A stretch of 64,000 nucleotides of DNA from JABDIP01 sp965212545 (GTDB lineage Bacteria > Pseudomonadota > Alphaproteobacteria > DSM-16000 > Inquilinaceae): positions 137,744 to 201,743 of the forward strand of contig CBDBVB010000006.1 of assembly GCA_965212545.1 (NCBI GenBank). The letters are read 5' to 3'. The notes under the pieces were generated by a model. It saw only the letters and a list, made by a program, of their open reading frames with translations, did not search any database and had not been told where the DNA came from. Shown piece after piece: positions 42,748 to 52,017 of this stretch (the stretch's first letter is position 1; each line of letters starts with the position of its first letter). The translations under genes and the position numbers were made by a program.

Positions 42748-45651
42748 ATGGCCGTGTTCGACAGATTCAGGTCCGCCGCCAGCGGCGCTCCGGTGCCCGC
42801 ACCGGAGCCCGGCCGGCCGGTACATGGGCCATCCGCGATCGTCGATTCCGACGCCCTGTCGTCCCGGATGGAGGCTCTTGTCGAAGAGCATGGCACGGAA
42901 GGCGCCCAGCTTCGGCCGGCCATGCTGTCGGCGTTGCAGGAGGCCATGGCCGCCGGCCGTGCAGAGATCCGCCGGCGCTTCGAGGAAGGCGAGGGCGGCG
43001 GCGATGAATGCGTCGCCGAATACGCATTCCTGATCGACCAGTTGATATGCACACTGGCCACCATCGTGGTGGATCGGCTCTACCCGCTGCCCAACCCGAC
43101 CATGGGCGAGAAGCTGGCGATCGTCGCGGTCGGCGGCTATGGCCGTGGCGGGCTGGCGCCGCAATCGGACATCGACCTGCTGTTCCTGCTGCCCTACAAG
43201 CGCAGCCCGCGAGTCGAGCAGATCGTCGAGTCGATCCTGTACATGCTGTGGGATCTGGGGCTGAAGGTCGGCCAGGCGGTGCGGTCGGTGGACGATTGTA
43301 TCCGCAGCGCCAAGACCGATTTCACAATTCGCACCAGCCTTCTGGAATCCCGCGCCCTGTGGGGCGAGAGCCAGCTCTACAACACGTTCAAGCAGCGCTT
43401 CGACAAGGAGGTGGTGGCGGGCAGCGGCCCGGCCTTCGTCGAGGCCAAGCTGGCCGAGCGCGACGAGCGCCACCGGCGGCTCGGCGACAGCCGCTATGTG
43501 CTCGAACCGAACATCAAGGACGGCAAGGGGGGTTTGCGCGACCTGCAGACGCTGTTCTGGATCGGCAAGTACCTCTACCGGGTCGATTCGGTCGCCGGGC
43601 TGGTCGATCAGGGGGTTCTGACGAAGAAGGAAGCAAACCGCTTCGCCAAGGCGCAGACCTTCCTCATCACCCTGCGCTGCCATCTGCATTTCCTGAGCGG
43701 GCGGCCCGAGGAGCGGCTGGCGTTCGACGTGCAGACCGAGATCGGCAACCGCATGGGCTACACCGATCACGCAGGGGCGTCGGGCGTCGAACGGTTCATG
43801 AAGCACTATTTCCTGGTCGCCAAGGATGTCGGCGACCTGACCCGGATCTTCTGTGCCGCGCTTGAGGCGGAGAGCCAACGGCCGCCACGCCGCGCTTTCG
43901 GATTGCTGGGCGCGGCGCGCAAGCCGCTGGACGGTTTCGTGGTCGAGGGAGAGCGGCTGAACGTCTCCGATCCGAAACAGTTCACCAAGCGACCCTTGGA
44001 CATGATCCGCCTGTTCCATTCGGCCCAGGAGCACCGTCTGGACATCCACCCGGAGGCGCTGAAGCTGATCACGAGGTCGCTGAAGCTGATCGATCCGGCA
44101 CTGCGCGCCGACGCTGATGCAAATCGCCTGTTCCTGGAGATCCTGACCTCGCGAACCGACCCCGAAGTGGCGCTGCGGCGGATGAACGAGGCCGGCGTTC
44201 TGGGGCGGTTCATTCCGGATTTCGCGCGGGTCGTGGCGCAGATGCAATACGACATGTACCACGTCTACACGGTCGACGAGCACACCCTGTTCGCGGTCGG
44301 CATCCTGCATCGCATCGACACCGGACAATTGGCCGAGGAACTGGCCCTGACCACCCGCGTGATGGCCAAGGTGGCGTCGCGCCGGGCTCTCTATGTGGCG
44401 GTGCTGCTGCACGATATCGCCAAGGGAAGGGGCGGCGACCATTCGGTGCTGGGCGCCCGGGTCGCACGCAAGCTGGGGCCGCGTTTCGGGCTCGACGCGG
44501 AAGAGACCGAGACCGTCGAATGGCTGATCCGCTGGCATCTGCTGATGAGCAGTTTCGCGCTGAAACGCGACGTGGAGGACGACAAGACGGTGCAGGATTT
44601 CGTCGCCCGGGTGGAATCGCCCGAGCGCCTCCGGCTGCTTCTGGTGCTGACCACCGCCGACATCCGTGCCGTCGGCCCGGGCCGGTGGAACGGCTGGAAG
44701 GCGACACTGCTGGGCGAGCTGTTTCATCGCGCCAAGGCGCTGATGACCGGTGGTTTCGACGTGGCCGAGCGGGGCCGGCGTGTTATCGCCGCCCAGGAGG
44801 CTCTGCGCGAGGCTCTGCCGGACTGGTCGGCGGACGACCTGGAAGGCTTCATGACCAAGGGCTATCCGCCCTATTGGCTGTCGCTGGACTCCGAAACCCA
44901 TGCCCACCATGCCCGGCTGATCCGCGAGGCCGAACGGGAGGAGCGGCCGCTCACGGTCGACACGCGCATCGACCGCACGCGGGCCACGACCGAACTGACC
45001 GTCTATACCGCCGACCACCCCGGCGTGTTCTCCCGGCTGGCGGCCGCGCTGGCGGTGGCGGGCGCGACCATCGCCGGGGCCAAGATCTTCACCATGGCCA
45101 ACGGCATGGCGCTCGACGTCTTCAGCATCCAGGATGCGACCAGCGGCGGCGCCTTCGACGCGCCGGAGAAGCTGGCCCGTCTGTCGGTGTTGATCGACCG
45201 CAGCCTGAGCGGCCGGCTGAAGCCGGCGGTGGAACTGCGCAAGCGGCGGGCGGCCCAGCCGAGCCGGACCCGGGTTTTCCGGGTGCAGCCGCGGGTGGTG
45301 ATCGACAACGATGCGAGCCGCACGCACACCCTGATCGAGGTCAATGGCCGCGACCGTCCCGGCCTGCTCTACGACATCACCCGCGCCATGACCGAGCTCA
45401 GCCTGCAGATCTCCAGCGCCAAGGTGCAGACCTATGGCGAGCGGGCCGTCGACGTATTCTATGTGAAGGACGTGTTCGGCCTGAAAATCACCCATGAGGG
45501 CAAACTCGACCAGATCCGCGACGGGCTGCGCGCCGCCATCGTCGACCCGGACTGCGCCCCGGCGCCGAAGATGGCGGCGAGTGCCGCGACCCGGCCTCGA
45601 AAACGGAGCCGGCGGCCGGCGGCTGCCAAGGCGGCCCCGGCGGGTGAGTGA
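42748..45651 (+). CDS. glnD: bifunctional PII uridylyltransferase/uridylyl-removing enzyme
   Basis: A 967-residue nitrogen sensor that adds UMP to PII under low glutamine and removes it under high glutamine. ATG 42748 has GGAG eight bases upstream. The nucleotidyltransferase domain shows VGGYGRGGLAPQSDIDLLFLL (G-G-x-G-R and DID). GLRDLQTLFWIGKYLY and the GlnD-specific helical part follow. The HD domain has YVAVLLHDIAKGRGGDHS. Two ACT domains close the protein (DHPGVFSRLAAALAVAGA and NGRDRPGLLYDITRAMTEL). A short basic tail (RPRKRSRRPAAAKA) is extra. glnB/glnK and glnE are not in the window. Confidence 0.97.
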   Translation: MAVFDRFRSAASGAPVPAPEPGRPVHGPSAIVDSDALSSRMEALVEEHGTEGAQLRPAMLSALQEAMAAGRAEIRRRFEEGEGGGDECVAEYAFLIDQLICTLATIVVDRLYPLPNPTMGEKLAIVAVGGYGRGGLAPQSDIDLLFLLPYKRSPRVEQIVESILYMLWDLGLKVGQAVRSVDDCIRSAKTDFTIRTSLLESRALWGESQLYNTFKQRFDKEVVAGSGPAFVEAKLAERDERHRRLGDSRYVLEPNIKDGKGGLRDLQTLFWIGKYLYRVDSVAGLVDQGVLTKKEANRFAKAQTFLITLRCHLHFLSGRPEERLAFDVQTEIGNRMGYTDHAGASGVERFMKHYFLVAKDVGDLTRIFCAALEAESQRPPRRAFGLLGAARKPLDGFVVEGERLNVSDPKQFTKRPLDMIRLFHSAQEHRLDIHPEALKLITRSLKLIDPALRADADANRLFLEILTSRTDPEVALRRMNEAGVLGRFIPDFARVVAQMQYDMYHVYTVDEHTLFAVGILHRIDTGQLAEELALTTRVMAKVASRRALYVAVLLHDIAKGRGGDHSVLGARVARKLGPRFGLDAEETETVEWLIRWHLLMSSFALKRDVEDDKTVQDFVARVESPERLRLLLVLTTADIRAVGPGRWNGWKATLLGELFHRAKALMTGGFDVAERGRRVIAAQEALREALPDWSADDLEGFMTKGYPPYWLSLDSETHAHHARLIREAEREERPLTVDTRIDRTRATTELTVYTADHPGVFSRLAAALAVAGATIAGAKIFTMANGMALDVFSIQDATSGGAFDAPEKLARLSVLIDRSLSGRLKPAVELRKRRAAQPSRTRVFRVQPRVVIDNDASRTHTLIEVNGRDRPGLLYDITRAMTELSLQISSAKVQTYGERAVDVFYVKDVFGLKITHEGKLDQIRDGLRAAIVDPDCAPAPKMAASAATRPRKRSRRPAAAKAAPAGE

Positions 45652-45698
45652 GACGGACCGCCTTCCGTCCGCCATGAATCGCTTTTAGACGACGACCC

Positions 45699-47252
45699 AT
45701 GGCGCTGCTTCGCTCCGTCGCGACCATCGGGTCGTTCACCATGGCCAGCCGCGTGCTCGGGCTGGTGCGCGACGTTCTGATCTCCAACGTCGTGGACAAA
45801 TCCGTCACCGACGCCTTTTTCGTCGCGTTCACCTTTCCCAATCTGTTCCGCCGCCTGTTCGCCGAGGGCGCGTTCAACGCTGCCTTCGTGCCGCAGTTCG
45901 CCCGCCGGCTGACCAATGAGGGCCGGGCGGCTGCACTGCGGTTCGGCGAGGAGGTCGCCGGCGTCATGACGGCATGGCTGCTGGCATTCACCGCGCTGAC
46001 GATCTTCGCGATGCCCTGGCTGATGACCGTGATCGGCTGGGGGTTCATCGACGAACCTGAGAAATTCGCGCTCACCGTCGAACTGAGCCGGGTGACGTTC
46101 CCCTATCTCATGTTCATGGCGCTGACCGCCATGCTGGCCGGCATGCTGAACTCGATCGACAGGTTCGCGGCCGCCGCCGCCGCGCCGATACTGCTCAACC
46201 TGATGTTCATCGGGGCGCTGACCATGCTCGCCTTCGGCGTTCTGCCATTGCCGGGGCAGGCGCTGGCCTGGTCGGTCGCGCTCGCCGGCTTTCTGCAGTT
46301 CGTCTGGCTGGCCTATGCCTGCGCCCGCGAGGGCATCATGGTCCGCCTGCCTTGGCCACGACTGACGCCGGGCGTGCGCCAACTGTTCCGTATCATGCTG
46401 CCCGGCGGTGTTGGGCGCCGGTGCCATGCAGATCAACATGCTCATCAATATCGCGCTGGCGACCCGGTTGCCGGAAGGATCGGTCTCGTATCTCTACTAC
46501 GCCGATCGGCTTGAACCAGCTCCCGCTCGGCGTCGTCGGGGTGTCGGTCGCCGTGGCGCTTCTGCCGTTGATGACCCGGCAGATCCGCTCCGGCGACGAT
46601 GCCGGGGCGATCGACAGCCAGAACCGGGCGATCGAGATCGCGCTGATTCTGACCGTCCCGGCGGCAACGGCGCTGATCGCCCTGGCCGAGCCGATCGTCG
46701 CCGTGATCTTCGAGCGCGGCCGTTTCACACCGGACATGACCCCCGAAACCGCCACCGCCCTGACTGCCTTCGTAATCGGGCTGCCGGCCTATGTGGTGAC
46801 GCGCGGCGCTGACTCCGGGTTTCTTCGCCCGCGAGGACACAATCACGCCGGTCAAGGTGTCGGTCGCCGTCGTCGTCACCAGCGTCGCCCTTGCTCTCGT
46901 GCTGATGCCGTTTCTGCGTCACGTCGGTATTGCCCTTGCCACCGCCCTGACCGCCTGGATGAACGCCGGTCTTCTGGCAATTATCCTGCATCGCCGCGGT
47001 TTGTTCACGGTCGACCGCCGGCTGAGACGCAAGGTTCCGCGGATCCTGCTTTCCGCCGGCCTGATGGGCGCCGCTGTTTGGTGGGTCGCCGGACAGCTCG
47101 CCGGCCCGCTGTCCGGGCCGTTCTGGCAACAAGTCCCGGCCCTGGGCGTAATCGTGGTCGTGGGCATGGCGATCTATTTCGTCCTGGCCCATCTGACCGG
47201 CGCGTCAACTCTGGCCGAACTGAAATCGGCGCTGCGCAAACGTCCGGCTTGA
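45699..47252 (+). CDS. murJ: lipid II flippase MurJ, three frameshifts as read
   Basis: An essential MATE-like flippase moving lipid II across the inner membrane, about 516 residues with 14 membrane helices. It begins MALLRSVATIGSFTMASRVLGLVRDVLIS, with FPNLFRRLFAEGAFNAAFVP as the family signature. Three single-base insertions break it: a G at 46407-46408 (restoring RIMLPG|VLGAGAMQINMLINIAL), a T at 46511-46512 (YYADRL|NQLPLGVVGVSV), and a G at 46805-46806 (YVVTR|ALTPGFFAREDTITPVK). The final frame ends at 47252. Since three insertions restore phase and the protein is essential, these are probably sequence errors. Confidence 0.95.
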
Positions 47253-47263
47253 CCGCATCGGGC

Positions 47264-47283
47264 AGGGCGGCAATAACCGCCCT
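47264..47283 (+). terminator. hairpin between murJ and trpS
   Basis: AGGGCGG (47264-47270), CAATAA loop, CCGCCCT (47277-47283). It lies 12 bases after the murJ stop and 48 bases before trpS; no T run follows, so it may be a weak terminator or a stabiliser. Confidence 0.45.
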
Positions 47284-47331
47284 CCCTGGAATCCGCGAAT
47301 TCCGCAACCTCGACCGTCCGGTGGCGCCGCC

Positions 47332-48351
47332 ATGAACCGCATCCTGTCCGGCATCCAGCCGACCAACAAAATGCATCTCGGCAACTATCTGGGCGCGGTG
47401 CGCAACTGGGTCGGGCTGCAGGAAGACTTCGAAACGCTGTACTGCGTCGTCGACCTGCATGCGCTCACCCTGCCGCAGGATCCGGACGAGCTGCGCGCCC
47501 AGACCCTGGAGCTGGCGGCGGTGCTGTTGGCATCGGGCATCGACCCGGCGCGCAGCATCGTGTTCGCCCAGAGCCAGGTCGCGGCCCATAGCGAGCTGGC
47601 CTGGCTGTTCTCCTGCATCACGCCGCTCGGCTGGCTGAACCGGATGACCCAGTTCAAGGACAAAGCCGGCAAGCACCGCGACAAGGCCGGTCTCGGGCTC
47701 TACGCCTATCCGGTGCTGATGGCGGCCGACATCCTGATCTACCGGGCAACCCATGTGCCGGTCGGTGAGGACCAGAAACAGCACCTTGAGCTGACCCGGG
47801 AGATCGCCGGCAGCTTCAACCACCGCTATGGGGAGGAATTCTTCCCGCTGCCGGAACCGCAGATCTTCGGCTCCGCCACCCGGGTCATGAGCCTGCGCGA
47901 CGGCACCAGCAAGATGAGCAAATCGGACAGCTCCGAATACTCGCGCATCAACATGACCGACGATGCCGACACGATCGCCCTGAAGATCCGCAAGGCGAAA
48001 ACCGACCCGGAGCCCATACCGAGTGAGGCCGAGGGGCTGGAGGACCGGCCGGAGGCAGCCAATCTGGTCAACATCTACGCTGCGCTGACGCACAAGACGG
48101 CCGACGACGTCCTGCAGGAATTCGGCGGCTCTGCGTTCTCGGTGTTCAAGGGCGCGCTGACCGATGTGTCGGTTGCGACATTGGCGCCGATCGCCGACGA
48201 GATGAACCGGTTGATCGCCGAGCCCGGCCATGTCGAGCAGATCTTGCGTGACGGCGGCGAGAAGGCCCGGGCAATGGCCTCCGAAACCCTGGCTGTTGTC
48301 CCGGGGTACATCGGATCATGGGTTTATTGCGGCCCTAACCAGTTCCACTGA
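47332..48351 (+). CDS. trpS: tryptophanyl-tRNA synthetase, C-terminus probably frameshifted
   Basis: A class I tRNA synthetase of 339 residues as read. LSGIQPTNKMHLGNYLGAVRNW contains the HIGH-equivalent HLGN, and GTSKMSKSD the KMSKS loop. YPVLMAADILIYRATHVPVGEDQKQHLELTR is the tryptophan-site region. The last about 16 residues as read (GYIGSWVYCGPNQFH) are not family-like. Adding one G to the GGGG at 48303-48306 gives VHRIMGLLRP and a stop at 48338, the usual type of TrpS end. The true stop is therefore probably 48338. Confidence 0.95.
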   Translation: MNRILSGIQPTNKMHLGNYLGAVRNWVGLQEDFETLYCVVDLHALTLPQDPDELRAQTLELAAVLLASGIDPARSIVFAQSQVAAHSELAWLFSCITPLGWLNRMTQFKDKAGKHRDKAGLGLYAYPVLMAADILIYRATHVPVGEDQKQHLELTREIAGSFNHRYGEEFFPLPEPQIFGSATRVMSLRDGTSKMSKSDSSEYSRINMTDDADTIALKIRKAKTDPEPIPSEAEGLEDRPEAANLVNIYAALTHKTADDVLQEFGGSAFSVFKGALTDVSVATLAPIADEMNRLIAEPGHVEQILRDGGEKARAMASETLAVVPGYIGSWVYCGPNQFH

Positions 48352-48460
48352 CTGGCTGCCGGCAATTTACAGGCTTTAGAGGTGGAAAGCCTTTACCCCT
48401 AGACGAGGTAAGGGTTAGGGTGGACGACTCCTTCCTCAAACGCCTGATTTCGCTGGCCAC

Positions 48461-49384
48461 ATGCAAGTATACCTGCCGATCGCCGAACTGTCGGTGAACG
48501 CATTTCTGATACTTGTCATGGGTGGCACGGTCGGATTCCTGTCCGGCCTGTTCGGGGTGGGCGGCGGCTTCCTGATGACCCCCTTGCTGATATTCGTCGG
48601 CATACCGCCGACGGTTGCGGTCGGAACCCAGGCCAATCAACTGGTGGCGGCATCGGTCTCCGGCGTGATGGCCCATTGGCGGCGCGGCAATGTCGACGTC
48701 AAGATGGGGACCGTGATGCTGGTCGGCAGCGCCGTCGGGACGCTGCTCGGCGTCTGGATCTTCAGCGTGCTGCAGCGACTGGGCCAGATCGACCTGGTGA
48801 TCTCGCTCTGCTACGTGTTCTTTCTCGGCGTCATCGGGTCGCTGATGCTGGTCGAGAGCCTGCGCGCCATGTTTCGCGGCGGTCGCAGTGGCGCCGGCCG
48901 CGGCAAGCTGCACAAGCACAATGCGCTGCACGGGCTGCCATTCAAGATGCGCTTCCACAAATCGCGGCTCTACATCTCCGCCCTGCTGCCGTTATCGGTC
49001 GGGTTCCTTGGCGGATTGCTGGTGGCGATCATGGGGATCGGCGGTGGTTTCATTCTGGTACCGGCGATGATCTACCTGCTGGGTATGCCAGCCTCGTCCG
49101 TCGCCGGAACGTCGCTCTACCAGATCATCTTCACCACCGCGATCGCGACCTTTCTGCACGCCTATACGACCCAGACCGTGGACGCGTTCCTGGCGTTGCT
49201 GTTGTTGGCCGGCGGCGTCTTCGGGGCCCAGTTCGGCACACGCGCGGCCGGCACCCTGAAGGGCGAACACTCGCGGGCCCTGCTGGCAGCCCTGGTCTTG
49301 ATGGTGGGGCTGAAGCTGGCCTTCGATCTGGTTACCCCGCCGGTCGATCTGTTCAGCATCGACGTGGCGGCCGCAGGCCAATGA
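48461..49384 (+). CDS. TauE/SafE family sulfite/anion exporter
   Basis: A 307-residue membrane permease with about eight helices in two halves. Each half starts with the TauE/SafE glycine motif: GFLSGLFGVGGGFLMTPLL and GFLGGLLVAIMGIGGGFILVPAMIYLLGMP. A charged cytoplasmic loop rich in Arg/His (GRGKLHKHNALHGLPFKMRFHKSR) divides them. Exported or imported substrate (sulfite, sulfoacetate, taurine-derived anions) is not known. It overlaps the TIGR02186 gene by 4 bases (ATGA); this pair is conserved in Alphaproteobacteria, suggesting a joint transport role. Confidence 0.9.
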   Translation: MQVYLPIAELSVNAFLILVMGGTVGFLSGLFGVGGGFLMTPLLIFVGIPPTVAVGTQANQLVAASVSGVMAHWRRGNVDVKMGTVMLVGSAVGTLLGVWIFSVLQRLGQIDLVISLCYVFFLGVIGSLMLVESLRAMFRGGRSGAGRGKLHKHNALHGLPFKMRFHKSRLYISALLPLSVGFLGGLLVAIMGIGGGFILVPAMIYLLGMPASSVAGTSLYQIIFTTAIATFLHAYTTQTVDAFLALLLLAGGVFGAQFGTRAAGTLKGEHSRALLAALVLMVGLKLAFDLVTPPVDLFSIDVAAAGQ

Positions 49385-50130
49385 TCATCCGTCTCGCCAT
49401 AGCTGTCGTGACAGTGGCGGTCGCGACGGCGCCACAGGATGCCTGGGGGCAGGGGCTGGAAGCCGATCTGTCCAGCCACCTGATCGCCATATCGACCGAT
49501 TTCACCGGCACCGAGGTCGTGCTGTTCGGCGCCATCGCCGAGCCGGGCGATGTCGCGGTGGTGGTGGAAGGGCCGCCGGAGCAGGTGGTCGTGCGGCGCA
49601 AATCCCAGGTCGCCGGCATCTGGATGAACCGCAGCGACATGACGTTCGGAAACGTGCCCAGCTTCTACAGTGTCGCAACGACCCGCGCGATCGAGACCTT
49701 TGCCGATGAAAGACTGCTGGAGCTAGAGGGGATCGGCCTGGATTACCTGCGGCTCGAACCGGTCGACGCCGGTGATTCCAGTGCCGAGGAGATCGCGACA
49801 TTCCGCGACGCGCTGGTTCGCGCCAAGCAACGTGACGAGCTCTACGCGGTGGACACCGGACAGGTGAAATTCCGCCAGACGTTGCTGTTCCGCACGACGG
49901 TGTCATTCCCGGCCAATGTGCCGACCGGGCAATATCTGATCCGCGTATTCCTCATCCGCGAAGGCAGAATCGTTACGGCGCAGACGACGCCGCTGTTCGT
50001 CAGCAAGATCGGCATCGGCTCGCTGGTATTCGCATTTGCCCAGGATTATGCCGCGGCCTACGGGCTGGCCGCCATCATTGTCGCGGTTGTGGCCGGCTGG
50101 CTGGCCAGCGTGGCGTTCCGCCGGGGCTAG
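49381..50130 (+). CDS. TIGR02186 family exported membrane protein
   Basis: A 249-residue protein with an N-terminal signal peptide (IIRLAIAVVTVAVATA, cut near AWG), a beta-rich extracytoplasmic part and one C-terminal membrane helix (YGLAAIIVAVVAGWLASVAF). DLSSHLIAISTDFTGTEVVLFGAIAEPGDVAVVVEGP is the family hallmark of TIGR02186. The ATG overlaps the TauE-like stop, which matches the known conserved pairing. It may be an accessory subunit of that permease; function is not established. Confidence 0.85.
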   Translation: MIIRLAIAVVTVAVATAPQDAWGQGLEADLSSHLIAISTDFTGTEVVLFGAIAEPGDVAVVVEGPPEQVVVRRKSQVAGIWMNRSDMTFGNVPSFYSVATTRAIETFADERLLELEGIGLDYLRLEPVDAGDSSAEEIATFRDALVRAKQRDELYAVDTGQVKFRQTLLFRTTVSFPANVPTGQYLIRVFLIREGRIVTAQTTPLFVSKIGIGSLVFAFAQDYAAAYGLAAIIVAVVAGWLASVAFRRG

Positions 50131-50203
50131 CGCCTTGTCCGCCCTGCGTTCGGGCCCCCGGCGCCCCGATGTGTTATCCTGCATCCTGTAGGTTGGAGCC
50201 GCG

Positions 50204-50698
50204 ATGACTGACAAAAGCGATCCATCGACATTCGACAAGGATCGGGTCTTCCTGATCGTTGTCGACGACACCGAGGAATGGCACGCCGCGATGCACTTCG
50301 TGTGCCGGCGGGCGTTGCACACAGGTGGCCGCGTGGCCCTGCTGCACGTGATCGAGCCGGCCGAATTCCAGCACTGGATGTCGGTCGAGGAGGTCATGCG
50401 CGAGGAACGCCGTCAGGATGCCGAGCGCCTGTTGCAGAAGGTCGCCAAACAGGTCAATGAGGAAACCGGCTCGATGCCCGAACTGCATCTGCGAGAGGGT
50501 GCCCGCCATGAGCAGCTGGTGGAGTTGATCGAGGAGCAGCCGTCGATCTCGGTCCTGGTGCTCGGCGCCAGCACATCCAGCGAGGGACCCGGCCCGCTGA
50601 TCCAATACCTCACCACGAAGGCCATAGGTCGATTGCGCATTCCGGTCACCATCCTGCCGGGCGGTCTGTCCGATGACGAGATCGACCGGATTGCCTGA
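50204..50698 (+). CDS. universal stress protein, UspA family
   Basis: A 164-residue cytosolic protein. VFLIVVDDTEEWHAAMHFVCRRALHTGGRVALLHVIEP is the first strand-helix of the Usp fold. SVLVLGASTSSEGPGPLIQYLTTKAIGRLRIPVTILP carries a variant of the ATP-binding G-x2-G-x9-G(S/T) motif. The spacing differs from the canonical motif, so ATP binding is uncertain. Short gaps on both sides put it between the TIGR02186 and NfuA-like genes, all on the same strand. Confidence 0.85.
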   Translation: MTDKSDPSTFDKDRVFLIVVDDTEEWHAAMHFVCRRALHTGGRVALLHVIEPAEFQHWMSVEEVMREERRQDAERLLQKVAKQVNEETGSMPELHLREGARHEQLVELIEEQPSISVLVLGASTSSEGPGPLIQYLTTKAIGRLRIPVTILPGGLSDDEIDRIA

Positions 50699-50778
50699 CC
50701 GGGGTTGATCTTGCCGGTCCATCCGCCCACTTTGCGGAAAAGCCGGCCGATCGAGGCTGGCGACAAGGAGCGCGAAAC

Positions 50779-51333
50779 ATGTTCATCCAGACCGAACAGA
50801 CGCCGAATCCGGCGACTCTCAAATTCCTTCCGGGCTGCCAGGTATTGGCGAACGGTAGCGCCGATTTCCCGAACCGCGAAGCGGCCGCGCGCTCGCCGCT
50901 GGCCGAACGGCTGTTTGAGATCGACGGAGTCACCGGCATCTTTCTCGGCCGCGATTTCATCACCGTCACCAAGGCGGACGGCCGCGAATGGTATCTGCTG
51001 AAGCCCTCGATCCTGGGCGTCGTCATGGAGCATTTCACCGCCGGCAAGCCGGTCCTGCTGGACGACAGCGCGACCCCGAGCGACACCGGTCACGAGGATG
51101 ACGACGAGATCGTCGCCCAGATCAAGGAGCTTCTGGACACCAGGGTGCGGCCCGCGGTCGCCCAGGATGGCGGCGACATCGTCTATCAGGGCTTCGAGGA
51201 CGGCGTGGTCTATCTGCGCATGCAGGGAGCGTGCGCCGGATGTCCCAGTTCGACGATGACATTGAAGGCCGGCATCGAGAACATGATGCGTCACTACATC
51301 CCGGAGGTCGTCGAGGTCCGCCCGGTGATGTGA
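50779..51333 (+). CDS. NfuA/NFU1-type iron-sulfur cluster carrier
   Basis: A 184-residue scaffold with the Nfu N-terminal domain (MFIQTEQTPNPATLKFLPG, residues 1-90) and the NifU C-terminal domain (105-180) containing the cluster-binding Cys pair in QGACAGCPSSTMTLK. It delivers [4Fe-4S] clusters to targets, which in this window could include MiaB, HemW and endonuclease III. ATG 50779 is preceded by AAGGAG at good spacing. Length and domain order match the NFU1 type typical of Alphaproteobacteria and mitochondria. Confidence 0.93.
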   Translation: MFIQTEQTPNPATLKFLPGCQVLANGSADFPNREAAARSPLAERLFEIDGVTGIFLGRDFITVTKADGREWYLLKPSILGVVMEHFTAGKPVLLDDSATPSDTGHEDDDEIVAQIKELLDTRVRPAVAQDGGDIVYQGFEDGVVYLRMQGACAGCPSSTMTLKAGIENMMRHYIPEVVEVRPVM

Positions 51334-51411
51334 CCGGCGAGCGGCACATTTCGAGCGGCGCCCGCGGCAGTTTGCGGTCCCACCCCTGTCCCGACCAACG
51401 GTTCCGGCACC

Positions 51412-51999
51412 ATGACCATACTCTCCGATGACGGCCTCGATCTGATATTCCGCGAGGCACGCACTCAGAATGCCTGGTCCGACAAGCCGGTCGGCGAGGT
51501 CTTGCTCGAGGCGGTCTACGACCTGGCCAAATGGGGTCCGACCAGCGCCAACTGCAGCCCCATGCGGGTCCTGTTCGTCGTCAGCAAGGAGGCCAAGGAG
51601 CGGCTGAAGCCCTGCCTGATCCCGACCAATGTCGACAAGACCATGGCCGCCCCGGCGACCGCCATCATCGCCTACGACACCCGCTTCCATGAGCACCTGC
51701 CGACGCTGTTCCCGCATACCGATGCCAAATCCTGGTTCGACGGCAATCCCGCACTGATCGAAGAGACCGCGTTCCGCAACAGCAGCCTGCAAGGCGCTTA
51801 TCTGATCATCTCGGCCCGGTCGCTTGGTCTGGATTGCGGGCCGATGTCCGGCTTCGACAGCGCCAAGCTGAACGCCGAGTTCTTTGCCGACGGCCGCTTC
51901 AAATCCAATTTCCTGTGCAATATCGGCCACGGCGATGCCGGCGGCCTTTTCCCGCGCAGCCCGCGCTTCGAATTCGACGATGTGTGCGAGATCATCTGA
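51412..51999 (+). CDS. nitroreductase, RutE/HadB-type malonic semialdehyde reductase
   Basis: A 195-residue FMN-dependent oxidoreductase. DDGLDLIFREARTQNAWSDKPV, YDLAKWGPTSANCSPMRVLFV and SSLQGAYLIISARSLGLDCGPMSGFD are characteristic of the RutE subgroup, which reduces malonic semialdehyde to 3-hydroxypropionate in pyrimidine catabolism. No other rut genes are present, so the natural substrate is open. ATG 51412 is the first in-frame start. Confidence 0.88.
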   Translation: MTILSDDGLDLIFREARTQNAWSDKPVGEVLLEAVYDLAKWGPTSANCSPMRVLFVVSKEAKERLKPCLIPTNVDKTMAAPATAIIAYDTRFHEHLPTLFPHTDAKSWFDGNPALIEETAFRNSSLQGAYLIISARSLGLDCGPMSGFDSAKLNAEFFADGRFKSNFLCNIGHGDAGGLFPRSPRFEFDDVCEII

Positions 52000-52017
52000 G
52001 CGGGGCAACCGCGCGAG

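Noticed and set aside
42520..45675. A 1051-codon open frame antisense to glnD
   Set aside because: Shadow of a GC-rich gene read in a complementary frame; composition is Arg/Gln/His/Leu-rich without domains, whereas the plus strand encodes a complete GlnD.
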